Shown: positions 1 through 8,518, numbered from the stretch's first letter. The stretch: 64,000 nt of DNA from Flammeovirga sp. OC4 (GCF_000812565.1 NZ_JTAM01000016.1:20241-84240); one strand, 5' to 3'. Program-made: numbers and translations. The notes: a model not told the origin generated them from the sequence alone.

Positions 1-508
1 AAAGGTCTCCTAGTTCTCTTTGTGTATAAGACTTAAATATTTTTTCATTCCAATTATAAAAAGCAAGTCCATTGCCCTGCGTACCTATCCATACATTACC
101 GTTTTCATCTTCAGAAAAAGAAGTAATTCTTTGAATATTCAAGGTTCTTGCTGATTCAGATTTTTGAGTAAGATGCTCAAAAGAGTCTGTCTTTTTATCA
201 AAAATAAAAATGCCATTATTGTCTGTACCAATCCAGATCTGACCATTGGAATGTTCCATGATCGCCGATATCTTTTTATCTAATAACGGTTGATAATCCC
301 TTTCTCCAAATACTGTGATTTCATACCCGTCGTATTTATATAATCCATCCCAAGAGGCAAACCATATATATCCTTCTTTATCTTGTATAATACCCGTTAC
401 TGCACCTGAAAAATTAGGCAACTTAATAGGGTTAGCACCTACAAGGGTAGTAATACAAAAGAATAATAATAAGAGGACAACAGATATTTTATTAAAAAAA
501 TAGGTCAT
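1..508 (-). CDS. Two-component-type beta-propeller sensor, N-terminal part (cut by window edge)
   Basis: Read leftward from an ATG at 508, the frame stays open to base 1, giving about 169 residues without a stop. It begins with a hydrophobic signal segment (residues about 5-25) and continues with reg_prop-type repeats: GYIWFASWDGLYKYDGYE, then QIWIGTDNNGIFIFD, then NVWIGTQGNGLAFYN. Such repeats build the periplasmic beta-propeller of Bacteroidota hybrid sensors that often control carbohydrate genes. The output domain lies outside the window, so a kinase, SpoIIE or HTH end cannot be told apart. A complete relative lies at 48124-51486. The identification of the repeats is secure; the sensed ligand is unknown. 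Confidence 0.8.
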   Translation of the reverse strand, partial: MTYFFNKISVVLLLLFFCITTLVGANPIKLPNFSGAVTGIIQDKEGYIWFASWDGLYKYDGYEITVFGERDYQPLLDKKISAIMEHSNGQIWIGTDNNGIFIFDKKTDSFEHLTQKSESARTLNIQRITSFSEDENGNVWIGTQGNGLAFYNWNEKIFKSYTQRELGDL

Positions 509-593
509 AAAGATTTAATTCATTTCAGCAGGTCGTAGATTTCTTCAATCTAAAAATGCAAAATACAAAAAAAAGGCGAATGGAATTTATTAA

Positions 594-624
594 TTGTCGA
601 GTATGAAAGATTAAGATTCGACAA
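594..624. promoter_or_regulatory. Inverted repeat upstream of the sensor gene
   Basis: TTGTCGA (594-600) is mirrored by TCGACAA (618-624) across 17 bases, about 90 bp upstream of the sensor start at 508. The spacing fits a dimeric regulator site or a weak hairpin. No factor can be assigned. Confidence 0.3.
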
Positions 625-670
625 TGATAAACATCAATTTATTACTAGAAGTTACTCACTATCCTAATGA

Positions 671-682
671 TTCCACGTGGAA
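671..682. promoter_or_regulatory. parS-like palindrome TTCCACGTGGAA
   Basis: A perfect 12-bp palindrome with the CACGTG core of the parS consensus TGTTNCACGTGNAACA, although the outer bases (GA...CC) deviate. It lies 20 bp from the outlying iteron cluster that starts at 702. It could be a partition site for ParB1 or ParB2, or an unrelated E-box-like site. Binding is inferred only. Confidence 0.4.
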
Positions 683-701
683 CCTTTTCTATTTTATCGA
701 T

Positions 702-981
702 AATTACGGTTAAGTTGGTATTTCAATCTTCAACTCTTAACTATACTAAAACTCCTTACATATTACGGAGTTTTGGTATAGTTGTAATATAAAGGTCCAA
801 ATGATGGAGTTTTGGTATAACAGCAATGAATCATAAAGGCAATCTCTAAATCAAAGTACCTCACTTAACCGTTATTCTTTCGTTTTCATTCCTATATTAC
901 CCTTTAAATACCAAAACTCCTTAATTTAGACTTAAGTGTCAAATTAAGGAGTTTTGGTATATATGGAGATTTGGTATTTAA
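702..981. repeat. Outlying iteron cluster I, with two large hairpins
   Basis: This cluster holds one reverse iteron at 702-725 (TACGGTTAAGTTGGTAT), one forward iteron at 853-876, and six copies of a variant motif ATACCAAAACTCC in both orientations (740-755, 761-781, 803-821, 905-927, 941-963, 963-981). Four of the variants form hairpins: 739-755 with 767-783 (17-bp arms, one mismatch), and 908-927 with 941-960 (perfect 20-bp arms, 13-base loop). The canonical motif matches the array at 10721-12246. Known iteron plasmids use remote iteron clusters to control copy number; that role is inferred here. The second hairpin could also terminate transcription of the caspase gene. Confidence 0.7.
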
Positions 982-992
982 AACCTTACTGA

Positions 993-2507
993 TTAATCAA
1001 TAGTTAATAACAAATCTGTTGCTCTTTGAAGACCTGAATCACTAGCCTTTTCTAAATCAGTTCTATAGCCTTCTAAAGATCTATCTAACTCGTATGTATC
1101 CAAGTTTTCATATTTCAATTTCCCTAACTCATACAAGCAGAATGGGTCATTTTCTTTGGCCCCTTGTTTAAAGAAAGTGTAAGCTTTGTTTTTATCACCT
1201 TTTCTCAAAGCATATTTACCTCCAAAATAGAAGCTTTTTAAGCTATGTTGTCCCATTGCTCTGCGGAATAAAGTATAAATTTCTTCGTCGTCTGCAAAAT
1301 TTCTAATACCCAAAGCTTGAATTGTAGCAAGTTGCCATAAGTGAGTATTAATACCTTCTTGTTGTTCTTTTTGGAAGGCTGTAACCACTTGTTTAGCATA
1401 GTAATCTCTCTCTGAGTCTGTCATTTCAATTTGGTCGTGCTGATTTTCCATTAACAGCTTCCAAAACATCCCCTCTATATTTTCATCGATTACTGCCGCG
1501 TCATCAAAAATTCCTGCAATTGTTGCTAACTCTTTCGACTTTCTAACAAATGGCTCTTCTAACTTGTACTTCGACAAGTTCATTTGATAAGTCATGTATT
1601 GGTCAATAGCTCTTTCCATCAGAGTTGAAGTTGAAGTACCTTCTGACTTTGATTTAAATACAAATTCGGTATTACCTACAGATTCAGAAAATGAACCTAA
1701 AATAGGATGAGAAGGAAGTGTTTTCAAATCATACTTCAACGTCTCTGCAGTGACAATACTGTCTGCTTTATGTTCTTTTAAAGAATGAATCAAAGCCCCG
1801 GCAAATGGAGAGTGTTCTCCTTTTCTACCATCTGCTACCGCTGTCAATCGTCCAGAACTCAATACATATCTATTTTTTTCTTCTAATTGAAAACGTAAAA
1901 AGTCCTCTGCTGTAATGCTGTATTGATTATTGTAAGCTCCTCTTCCTTTGTTGATTTTATCATTAAAAGAACCACCAAAACAAACATCGACTACTACTAA
2001 TGCTTGTTGTGAAGGTAAGTTTTCTGTCAACGACTTTAATCTATGAAATGGAAGGTATGAAATAAGACTTGGGTCCATTCCTCTTGATTTCGTATTCTTT
2101 AGAATCAAGAAACCCTCTTCATAATATTTGTCTTCGTAATCACCATGACCTGCCAAGTATAACAAGAAGCGGTCATTCTTACGTAGTTTACTATGATAGC
2201 CTCTCACTGCGTCTAGTAGCTCTTCTTTCGTAGGAGAGAGTAATAGTTCTACATGAAAGTCATAATCGTTTTTAAGCACCTCTGCTACCCCTTTACCGTC
2301 AAAAATAGGGTTATTAAGATCCTCGAAGTTATCGTATTCATCCGTAGCCACAATCAATGCGTAAGCTTCTGACTGTACAGGAAGTTTTTTTTGTGTACTC
2401 GCACTTGTTTTCAATCCACCTCTGTATTGTCCTTGTGCAAAGGTTGTTGTTGTTATAGAAAGCAAGCTAATGAAACCGATGAATAAAGTCCGTTTTAAAG
2501 TATTCAT
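993..2507 (-). CDS. Secreted caspase-like (C14) protease with C-terminal Sel1/TPR-like repeats
   Basis: A 504-residue protein with a signal peptide (about 1-25). A caspase-fold domain spans roughly 45-260, with a catalytic His121 in LYLAGHGDYED and Cys176 in VVVDVCFGGS, the dyad of metacaspase and orthocaspase families. The C-terminal third (about 390-490) carries short helical repeats (ALGIRNFADDEEIYTLFRRA, KAYTFFKQGAKENDPFCLYELG) that look Sel1-like and may bind partners. Such enzymes usually cut after Arg or Lys; the substrate here is unknown. The signal peptide predicts action outside the cytoplasm. It is transcribed alone, between two outlying iteron clusters, with hairpins 30 bp past its stop. 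Confidence 0.85.
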   Translation of the reverse strand: MNTLKRTLFIGFISLLSITTTTFAQGQYRGGLKTSASTQKKLPVQSEAYALIVATDEYDNFEDLNNPIFDGKGVAEVLKNDYDFHVELLLSPTKEELLDAVRGYHSKLRKNDRFLLYLAGHGDYEDKYYEEGFLILKNTKSRGMDPSLISYLPFHRLKSLTENLPSQQALVVVDVCFGGSFNDKINKGRGAYNNQYSITAEDFLRFQLEEKNRYVLSSGRLTAVADGRKGEHSPFAGALIHSLKEHKADSIVTAETLKYDLKTLPSHPILGSFSESVGNTEFVFKSKSEGTSTSTLMERAIDQYMTYQMNLSKYKLEEPFVRKSKELATIAGIFDDAAVIDENIEGMFWKLLMENQHDQIEMTDSERDYYAKQVVTAFQKEQQEGINTHLWQLATIQALGIRNFADDEEIYTLFRRAMGQHSLKSFYFGGKYALRKGDKNKAYTFFKQGAKENDPFCLYELGKLKYENLDTYELDRSLEGYRTDLEKASDSGLQRATDLLLTID

Positions 2508-2820
2508 AAAAACTGAGTTTTACAGATTTAATTATTAAGTGAAGAACCGATAAAAAAGTTTGGTCTAAAAGTGTCAAGTTAATAGTTACAATTCGTTGTC
2601 AACGAACATTGAGGTAATTTTCAATTTACTAGAAACGTAACAGTCGCTGATGCAAAAATAAAAATATATTAAGTACTAGAAAAAAGTAAGTGGATAATTT
2701 TTAAATCAGTAAATAAAGGGATCATAATCACATCATGACCTCTAAGTAGTATGAAAACAGCATTTACCTTATCACCTTGCTTTTGTCTATAGTACTCGCA
2801 CCAGTTCTTTTTTATCCCGA
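2508..2820. other. Intergenic stretch between the caspase and small secreted protein genes
   Basis: About 310 bp of AT-rich DNA upstream of the caspase gene. No ORF, strong palindrome or canonical iteron was found. It should hold the caspase promoter, which I could not place. Confidence 0.4.
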
Positions 2821-2855
2821 CAAAAAAAATACCACACTAACCAAAGTGTGGTATT
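2821..2855 (-). terminator. Rho-independent terminator for the 2907-3482 gene
   Basis: AATACCACACT (2828-2838) pairs with AGTGTGGTATT (2845-2855) over a 6-base loop. An A-run on the plus strand (2822-2829) gives the U-tract for leftward transcription. Confidence 0.8.
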
Positions 2856-2906
2856 ATCATAGTAGAATCGTTGTAGCTGATTGATAATAGCGGTTTAATG
2901 CTTTTT

Positions 2907-3482
2907 CTAATCTATTTGTTCAATCTTCACTTGTTCAAATAGATTTTGATGAGCTGAGGTCATTTTTATAAAATGTACACCTTCATTCAACTCAATTGTA
3001 TCTCCATCTTTTGTATATACTTGATGTTCTTCATTTCCTAAAGCATCGAGTATACTTACATTGATTTTTCCATCATTCGTCTTGAAAGATACCTTTGTTC
3101 CATCCACCGTATACTTCAAAAACGGAGGAACTTTCTTGACTTTATAAATTAATACTTTTTCATACGTCTGCTTAGTACCTTCCATATCTTCCCGTTTTAG
3201 TCTGAAATAAGTAGTGACTTTAGGTTGTTCTAACGCAAAACTGTATTGTCTTTCTATATCTGAATAGCGTTCACCTTCCTGATAATTTACCATGATCCAA
3301 TTCTTTCCATCAATAGATGACTCAATCATGAACGCTTTGTTATCAACTTCCCTAGAAGTGGTCCATTGTATGATCTCTTTCTCCAAGATAAAACTTGTGA
3401 TCTCAGTCGATGTATCAAATGGAGTTGAAACCATAGCTTGATAAATGAATAGTAGGAAGAGTAGGCTAAATATCATTTTCAT
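2907..3482 (-). CDS. Small secreted protein resembling the C-terminal modules of T9SS cargo proteins
   Basis: A 191-residue protein with an N-terminal hydrophobic signal (about 1-18). Residues about 30-115 resemble the repeat common in Bacteroidota exported proteins (IIQWTTSREVDNKAFMIESS, then DGKNW), an immunoglobulin-like fold. Residues 120-190 resemble the C-terminal beta-sandwich used as a type IX secretion signal (VSILDALGNEE, GVHFIKMTSA), though the terminal sequence is atypical. No catalytic motif is seen. It may be a free-standing remnant of a larger secreted protein or a small surface adhesin. It has its own terminator. The function is not known. Confidence 0.7.
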   Translation of the reverse strand: MKMIFSLLFLLFIYQAMVSTPFDTSTEITSFILEKEIIQWTTSREVDNKAFMIESSIDGKNWIMVNYQEGERYSDIERQYSFALEQPKVTTYFRLKREDMEGTKQTYEKVLIYKVKKVPPFLKYTVDGTKVSFKTNDGKINVSILDALGNEEHQVYTKDGDTIELNEGVHFIKMTSAHQNLFEQVKIEQID

Positions 3483-3583
3483 TTTCTCAGGACTAAAGGT
3501 AATGTCAGTTTTGTTAACGTTGTAACTCTATTCTTGTCTCAGTCTATTCTAGTTTGTTAACGAAATAGGCAATATATTTTCCA

Positions 3584-3866
3584 TTTACGGAGTTTTGGTA
3601 TATTTCATAATTTGCGGTTAAGTTGGTATTTAAAGTAATACAGTGTAAACCAACAGCTCCAATACAATTGATTTCACTTAAAAAAACTCTTGAATGTATT
3701 TCTTGCACTTAGAGATCGTCAATAAAGGATAGGAATAGAGTTTAACTTTATATCATTTTTTTTAAATACCTACTTAACCGTAAAAGAGTAAATCGTTGTT
3801 TTTATTTTAGCAGAAGATGTATCAAGAATTACAGCAAAATGAAATATACCAACTTAACCGTATTTT
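3584..3866. repeat. Outlying iteron cluster II
   Basis: Contains the variant motif at 3584-3606 (ACGGAGTTTTGGTAT), a reverse canonical iteron at 3612-3633, and forward canonical iterons at 3762-3784 (AAATACCTACTTAACCGTAA) and 3841-3866. These match the origin array about 7 kb to the right and lie upstream of the 2907-3482 gene. A control role for replication or for the neighbouring gene is inferred. Confidence 0.65.
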
Positions 3867-3899
3867 ATAAATTTCACATCAGTTCTACTCTTTTTCAAG

Positions 3900-3933
3900 A
3901 AAAAAGCAGTACAGATAATTTCTACCGTACTGC
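3900..3933 (-). terminator. Hairpin with leftward U-tract
   Basis: GCAGTAC (3906-3912) pairs with GTACTGC (3927-3933), preceded by an A-run on the plus strand. It is placed to end leftward transcripts that pass through repeat copy A from the 4353-5645 gene. Confidence 0.5.
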
Positions 3934-3984
3934 CATTTCATTCTATTCATATCTCATTTTGCAATGATGTGTAGAGTGTACATG

Positions 3985-4345
3985 TTTTTGTATTATTGTT
4001 CGTGAGAACGTTTTAGTAAAACAGCATTACATCTTAGAAGATGATTACAAAACACTATGCTATTAGTCTATAATCAGACAATCATTTAGTAGTAACTCCT
4101 TCGGCCTTGAAGGGAAAAGCGTTAAGAATTTCATGGATTGAGTCGTTAAAAATGATTTTGCTGTTTGAGCGCAGCGAGTTTAAAATCATTTAGGCTCAAG
4201 GAATGGAATTTAGCTTTTAACTTCAAAGCCTTGACTTTTTTGCTTCGTTTTTGTGTTAAGACAAAAATGAAGAAGAAAGCTGCTTGAAAGTCGATCCTAT
4301 AAATGCTAGTAGGAAGTTGAGGAATACTACGTTTACAATACACAA
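3985..4345 (-). repeat. Dispersed hairpin-rich repeat, copy A
   Basis: Shares long blocks with the copies near 16.5, 36.5, 53.7 and 63.6 kb, such as TTGAAGGGAAAAGCGTTAAG and GAATGGAATTTAGCTTTT. The right end retains GTTTACAATACAC of the terminal inverted repeat. Its left part matches copy H rather than copy C, so A and H form a subfamily. The 65-codon ORF inside is a by-product of the repeat and not a gene. Confidence 0.8.
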
Positions 4346-4352
4346 CATTTTC

Positions 4353-5645
4353 TTATTTGGTCATGATATCCAAAATCGTTTTATCCGTTCCTTTCATTCC
4401 TTGTTGGGCTAATGTTCCTACATTTTGGATTGTCTCTTCACAACACGTATCCACAATACCATCATTGCTCGTAAATACATTTCCAATTTGGGAAAGCATT
4501 GCTCCATCGAAAGCGGCATAAATTCCTGAAGCTATTTTAGAAGCACATGAAGCATTGGCCCCATCACAAATTACGCCCGAAACATTTCCAAGTGTATTTA
4601 TTATCCCATTTTGAATCTGTTCTACACTTCCTCCATCTAAATATACCAAAGCTCCGCTTACGGCAGCCGAAGCGGTCATCACTCCACAATAAGCCGATAA
4701 TCTACCCACATTGGTTTTAATATGTACTGTTGAAAGATGTGAGACCATCAACGCCCTGTACATTTCTTCTTTGGTTTTATTCTGATCAATACAATAACGG
4801 ATAATTGGAAGAGAAGCTGTCATTCCTTGATTTCCACTACCACTAGTTGTCATGACTGGCAGAGCACATCCTCCCATTCTGGCATCACTTCCTGCTGCTG
4901 CATAACTTGCAGATCTATTTCTTTGGTCATCTCCGTAAATACCATTTTTGATATTTTCTTGTATACATGCTCCTATATTGACACCGTATTTTTGAGTCAA
5001 TCCTTCTTCTGCAATTCTCGAATTAAACTGATATACTTTTTCGAATAGGGGAGCGACTAATTCTATGTCAATTTGATTTGCCATTTCAACAATTTTCTGA
5101 ATGGTCAAAACACTTCGATCTGTCAAAGAAGAATTAAAATCTGTATCGTTACAAGGCTGATCAATCAGAACTTCCTTGTTCTTTGTTACTTTGGTAATGT
5201 TAGTATGCGTATGTTTGATTTCTACACTTGCCGTTTCATTTCCTGCTTGTACTTCAATCATCACATACAAGGTGATATTATTTGGAACTACCTCCAATGT
5301 CACATTACCTGTTGCTATCAGTTCACGAACTCCCAACATATCTTGGGCTGACACATTACTGATCACTAACAAATCCTTTGAAGCATCTCCAGCCAATGCT
5401 CCCATGGCAGCCGCTACTTCTATACCTGCCATACCGCCACTATTCGGTACGATCACACTTTTCGCGTTTTTCAATATGTTTCCAGAAACATAAACTCTAA
5501 TTGTTTCAGGCTTATGCTTTAATATCTCTACGGCTTTCGCTGCCGCAAATGCAATTGCAATTGGTTCAGTACAACCCTCTGCGGGTACAATTTCTTCTTG
5601 AAGAATAGTATAAATCTGTTGTTGTTCTTTCTCTGATATGTTCAT
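4353..5645 (-). CDS. L-cysteine desulfidase / UPF0597-type iron-sulfur lyase
   Basis: A 430-residue cytoplasmic enzyme matching the CyuA/YhaM (UPF0597) family in length and motifs: PAEGCTEPIAIA near the N-terminus (Cys25), the glycine-rich GSGNQGMTASLPI, and cysteines in GVICDGANASCASKIASG and DTCCEET that could bind a [4Fe-4S] cluster. Family members break L-cysteine into pyruvate, sulfide and ammonia, and are related to the alpha part of iron-sulfur L-serine dehydratase, so serine is a possible alternative substrate. It has no transporter partner nearby and is followed by repeat copy A. Confidence 0.88.
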   Translation of the reverse strand: MNISEKEQQQIYTILQEEIVPAEGCTEPIAIAFAAAKAVEILKHKPETIRVYVSGNILKNAKSVIVPNSGGMAGIEVAAAMGALAGDASKDLLVISNVSAQDMLGVRELIATGNVTLEVVPNNITLYVMIEVQAGNETASVEIKHTHTNITKVTKNKEVLIDQPCNDTDFNSSLTDRSVLTIQKIVEMANQIDIELVAPLFEKVYQFNSRIAEEGLTQKYGVNIGACIQENIKNGIYGDDQRNRSASYAAAGSDARMGGCALPVMTTSGSGNQGMTASLPIIRYCIDQNKTKEEMYRALMVSHLSTVHIKTNVGRLSAYCGVMTASAAVSGALVYLDGGSVEQIQNGIINTLGNVSGVICDGANASCASKIASGIYAAFDGAMLSQIGNVFTSNDGIVDTCCEETIQNVGTLAQQGMKGTDKTILDIMTK

Positions 5646-5696
5646 TATCTTGTTTATATATGGAGCGTTTTAAGGAGTTTTTCATCAAAAGGGTAA

Positions 5697-5783
5697 AATA
5701 AAAAGAGGATCCCTATTCTGAATGTTTTTAGTCAAATTCATTTACATTCCGAAATAGTTATCCTCTTCTTTATTTTTTATCGT
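5697..5783. terminator. Long interrupted hairpin between two leftward genes
   Basis: AAGAGGAT (5703-5710) pairs with ATCCTCTT (5760-5767), with further pairing inside (CTATT and GAATG against CATTC and AATAG). A/T runs on both sides allow it to act in either direction. It separates the 5794-6387 gene from the desulfidase gene. Confidence 0.6.
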
Positions 5784-5793
5784 TAATAACGAA

Positions 5794-6387
5794 TTAAAGA
5801 TCAAACTCTTTTAATTCCTCCGATGTCAGTTTCTTGTAATTGGTTGTATGATCACATATTTGCTGAATGACAAAAGCCGTTTCCTCTTCTGTCAATTCTC
5901 CCGCTTTCCAGAAGAGAACTTCACCGGTCTTATCTACTAATAAAATACCTATGCTATTATTACAATCACCAGTATTCCATTTTTTTGTTACAGTTCCTTT
6001 TGGATCTGTTAGTATCAAAGCATTGGCTTCTCTTTTAGATCTTTTCCTGATCATTCTTATCATAAATCTAACAATTCCATTAGGATATTTTGAATCTTTT
6101 AGGTTAACAATTCCATACGCCTTAAACTCGTCTAAATTGAACTTCCATTGCTTTACTTGCTTAACAAAGTTTTCATTTGCGTCCGGTGTGTCTGGATCAG
6201 CATAAAAAATCATGACTACTTTCTCTCCAATCAATGGGGTAACATGGTCATTATTTTTTAAATCCCTCACCATTATCGGCTCAAGAAAATCTCCTCGTTT
6301 TAAAATGGAATCACTCTCTATATTATTTTGAGCAAAACCTGTCAGCGTGATAAAAGATAAAATGAATACGATTACAATATTCAACAT
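5794..6387 (-). CDS. Exported YtfJ-like thioredoxin-fold protein
   Basis: A 197-residue protein with a signal peptide ending near FAQ (residue about 19). The body resembles the YtfJ family: KVVMIFYADPDTPDANENFV at the usual thioredoxin position but without a CxxC pair, then NALILTDPKGTVTKKWNTGD and SIGILLVDKTGEVLFWKAGELTEEE. Lacking the redox cysteines, it is unlikely to be a disulfide reductase. The family's role is unsettled. It appears monocistronic, with a shared hairpin downstream. Confidence 0.7.
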   Translation of the reverse strand: MLNIVIVFILSFITLTGFAQNNIESDSILKRGDFLEPIMVRDLKNNDHVTPLIGEKVVMIFYADPDTPDANENFVKQVKQWKFNLDEFKAYGIVNLKDSKYPNGIVRFMIRMIRKRSKREANALILTDPKGTVTKKWNTGDCNNSIGILLVDKTGEVLFWKAGELTEEETAFVIQQICDHTTNYKKLTSEELKEFDL

Positions 6388-6711
6388 AAAATTATGGTCT
6401 ATGTAATTATAACTATTAGGACAAAAGTGAATTGCACCTAGTTCTAGTTTTCAGAAAGAATTACATTTCTCTATTTGTTAGATTATGTAATATTTGTTCT
6501 TTAAAATCATCATTCTAAATCTCTAATTTTTCAAGAATGATTGTTTACCCTTCTTCCAACTCCCAAAGTAAATGTAAGGTTTCTCTTGTTACAATTCTTT
6601 TTCAACTTATTAGGTAAAACTTTCTGTATTGGTTACATATTGTATTATTTGATGGTTCACGATAGTTGATGTGATTTTGTAAATTGCCCTAGAATCAATT
6701 ATCTCAGGAAG
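6388..6711. other. Divergent intergenic region
   Basis: About 325 bp between the leftward YtfJ-like gene and the rightward lipoprotein gene. It should hold both promoters. No palindrome or ORF stands out. Confidence 0.4.
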
Positions 6712-7113
6712 ATGAATTTTGGCTTAAAAACTCTACTAGTTTCATTACTACTATTACTTATTGGGTGTGAAAATAACTATCGACGTTCACAACATTTTGG
6801 AGATGTCTCTTTTAGTGTTGAAGTTTCACCATCTCACATTTCTTCTACAGATTTAAGTATCTCAAATACTGATCTGTTTGCAATAAGAATTGAAAATGCA
6901 AATGATAGGAGAGAAGTGGTTACTTTCTCTCATCTCCGTGACATTCCCTCAACTTTAAAGTTGAAACAAGGACAATATGATATTTACGCCTATTCTACTG
7001 GACCTGAGAAAAACAGTGATTTAACCCTAAAAGGAAAACAACGATTTACGGTAATTGAAGGTAATGCTACTCGATTAAACATTCAATACTCTCAAAATCG
7101 TCTTAGAAAGTAA
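6712..7113 (+). CDS. Small lipoprotein of unknown function
   Basis: A 133-residue protein with a lipoprotein signal; the lipobox LLIGC places the lipidated cysteine at about residue 19. The mature part is predicted to be a beta-sandwich (DVSFSVEVSPSH, LKLKQGQYDIYAYSTGPE, FTVIEGNATRLNIQY), similar in style to DUF4493-like Bacteroidota lipoproteins, although I cannot assign the family with certainty. It is monocistronic with a strong terminator. Confidence 0.7.
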   Translation: MNFGLKTLLVSLLLLLIGCENNYRRSQHFGDVSFSVEVSPSHISSTDLSISNTDLFAIRIENANDRREVVTFSHLRDIPSTLKLKQGQYDIYAYSTGPEKNSDLTLKGKQRFTVIEGNATRLNIQYSQNRLRK

Positions 7114-7169
7114 GCACTACATATGTCAAAAACTCATTCCATATATTTACATTCCATTCTTTAAGCTAC

Positions 7170-7201
7170 AAAGGTCCTAAATTGGGACCTTTGTTTTTTT
7201 A
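7170..7201 (+). terminator. Terminator of the lipoprotein gene
   Basis: AAAGGTCC (7170-7177) pairs with GGACCTTT (7185-7192), followed by G and a run of seven T. Confidence 0.85.
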
Positions 7202-7249
7202 TTCTCTATTCTATAAACTTTACATTTAATACTTTTCTTTTACTTTCAA

Positions 7250-7520
7250 TCGACCTTACCGCAAGCATTCATAAGATCTACTTTCAAACATCCTTCTTCT
7301 TCATTTTTGTCTTAACACAAAAACGAAGCAAAAAGTCAAGGCTTAGAAGTCAAAAGCTAAATTCCATTCCTATCGCCTCAATGATTTTACCTTCAAGGCC
7401 GGTGTTAGAACTACTAAACGAAAAGAGTAGTAATTCCACTAATGTACTTGTTAAGTGGTAATATCATTCGTATCCTACATATCATCAGAAATTTTCTGAT
7501 TTCTAAACACAATAGATATT
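7250..7520 (+). repeat. Dispersed hairpin-rich repeat, copy B (degenerate)
   Basis: Retains the TTCATTTTTGTCTTAACACA hairpin block, AAAAGCTAAATTCCATTCC and the end hairpin CAGAAATTTTCTGATTTCT. It has lost part of the middle and has no clear terminal inverted repeats. Confidence 0.7.
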
Positions 7521-7599
7521 AGGGTAATAGCTTATAATCTGTTGAATTAAACTTTGAATATAAGTATCATATTTATATTAATAATGTGCTATCGCTTTA

Positions 7600-7626
7600 T
7601 AAAAAAAGGTCCCAAAGTGGGACCTT
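7600..7626 (-). terminator. Terminator of the 7653-8399 gene
   Basis: AAGGTCCC (7606-7613) pairs with GGGACCTT (7619-7626), with a plus-strand A-run giving the U-tract for leftward transcription. The stem sequence is nearly the same as the one at 7170. Confidence 0.8.
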
Positions 7627-7652
7627 AATGTAATATGAATATAAATGATCTA

Positions 7653-8399
7653 TCAAAACCCTATCTGTTGCGATGGGCTATGTTTCCTCAATAAAAAAGA
7701 TGCTTCTTCTTTTGTCAGATAAAAATAATTGACCAAAACTTCAGTACTTTTTATTTCTCCATTTTTGATCAAACCGATGATCTTTTGCGTCTTCTGATCA
7801 ATCACCTTTTGGATTTTTGGTACATCATTTCCTTTCATTTGAACTGAAGAAGCCAGGAATGCTAAGACGAAAAGTAAAACTGAAAACGCTCTAAACGAAT
7901 TGGCTGTTGTCTCCGCTTCGATTTTTTGATCAGCAATTTCTTCCAATAAAAGTAGTCTTCGATCTTCTAAAAGTTTTAGATTTTTTTGTGCGTCCAAAAA
8001 GGTTTGATACTTGGCCCAATTTGTTTTTCCATTAACCGTATGCTTAGCATTCTCTAAAATCATATGCTGTACTTGATTGATTTGATCATCAATACTAGAG
8101 GTATTTGTAGAAACAATTTGATCTTTTGCATGTAACAATTGTCCGTTCCATTCTGCATAAAAAATCATTGAAGTCAATAATGTGGCTAGGATTGCATATT
8201 GATTGATGGACTTAAAATGCTGATAAAAAGAGATGGTCTGAAGAGTATAATGATGCGATAAAAAGACGATAAAAATCGAAATGGATAAAGCAATAGGAGT
8301 GTTTTGGAAGTATTCCTTCACGAACCAAAAGGTTACGTACGAACTGTACATCATAGATACTACTACTAAAGAGTAATCTATCAGTTTTAACGGTTTCAT
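7653..8399 (-). CDS. Membrane protein with cytoplasmic coiled coil, next to parAB1
   Basis: 248 residues from ATG 8399; an ATG at 8426 or TTG at 8456 would add up to 19 residues. Three hydrophobic segments occur in the first half (SLVVVSMMYSSYVTFWFV, ALSISIFIVFLS, YAILATLLTSMIF). A charged helical linker follows, then another membrane segment (FSVLLFVLAFLASSV). The C-terminal 50 residues (IIGLIKNGEIKSTEVLVNYFYL) look like a small helical, perhaps helix-turn-helix, domain. I do not recognise the family. Its position directly downstream of parB1, in the same direction, suggests a replicon-linked role such as membrane tethering; that is inference. Confidence 0.6.
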   Translation of the reverse strand: MKPLKLIDYSLVVVSMMYSSYVTFWFVKEYFQNTPIALSISIFIVFLSHHYTLQTISFYQHFKSINQYAILATLLTSMIFYAEWNGQLLHAKDQIVSTNTSSIDDQINQVQHMILENAKHTVNGKTNWAKYQTFLDAQKNLKLLEDRRLLLLEEIADQKIEAETTANSFRAFSVLLFVLAFLASSVQMKGNDVPKIQKVIDQKTQKIIGLIKNGEIKSTEVLVNYFYLTKEEASFLLRKHSPSQQIGF

Positions 8400-8480
8400 T
8401 ATTTTAATTATCTTTGGATTGAACATTTCATAGTTGGCAGAGGTGAGATACTCCAACTACGATATTAAAAATGTTTTCCC

Positions 8481-8518
8481 AGGGTATGTACGCCAATACA
8501 TACCCTGATTTTTTTTTT
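8481..8518 (+). terminator. Hairpin with rightward U-tract between parB1 and the membrane-protein gene
   Basis: AGGGTATGT (8481-8489) pairs perfectly with ACATACCCT (8498-8506), followed by a long T-run. The T-run points rightward while both neighbouring genes run leftward, so it would block antisense transcripts entering parB1. It may only weakly stop parB1 transcripts. Confidence 0.5.

Noticed and set aside
315..503. 62-codon rightward frame
   Set aside because: It is antisense to the sensor gene with clear reg_prop repeats.
4146..4343. 65-codon leftward frame
   Set aside because: It lies wholly inside repeat copy A, and similar frames appear in copies F and G; it arises from the repeat sequence.
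8481..8518. Terminator for parB1
   Set aside because: The T-run faces the opposite direction, so the hairpin is listed as a rightward signal only.
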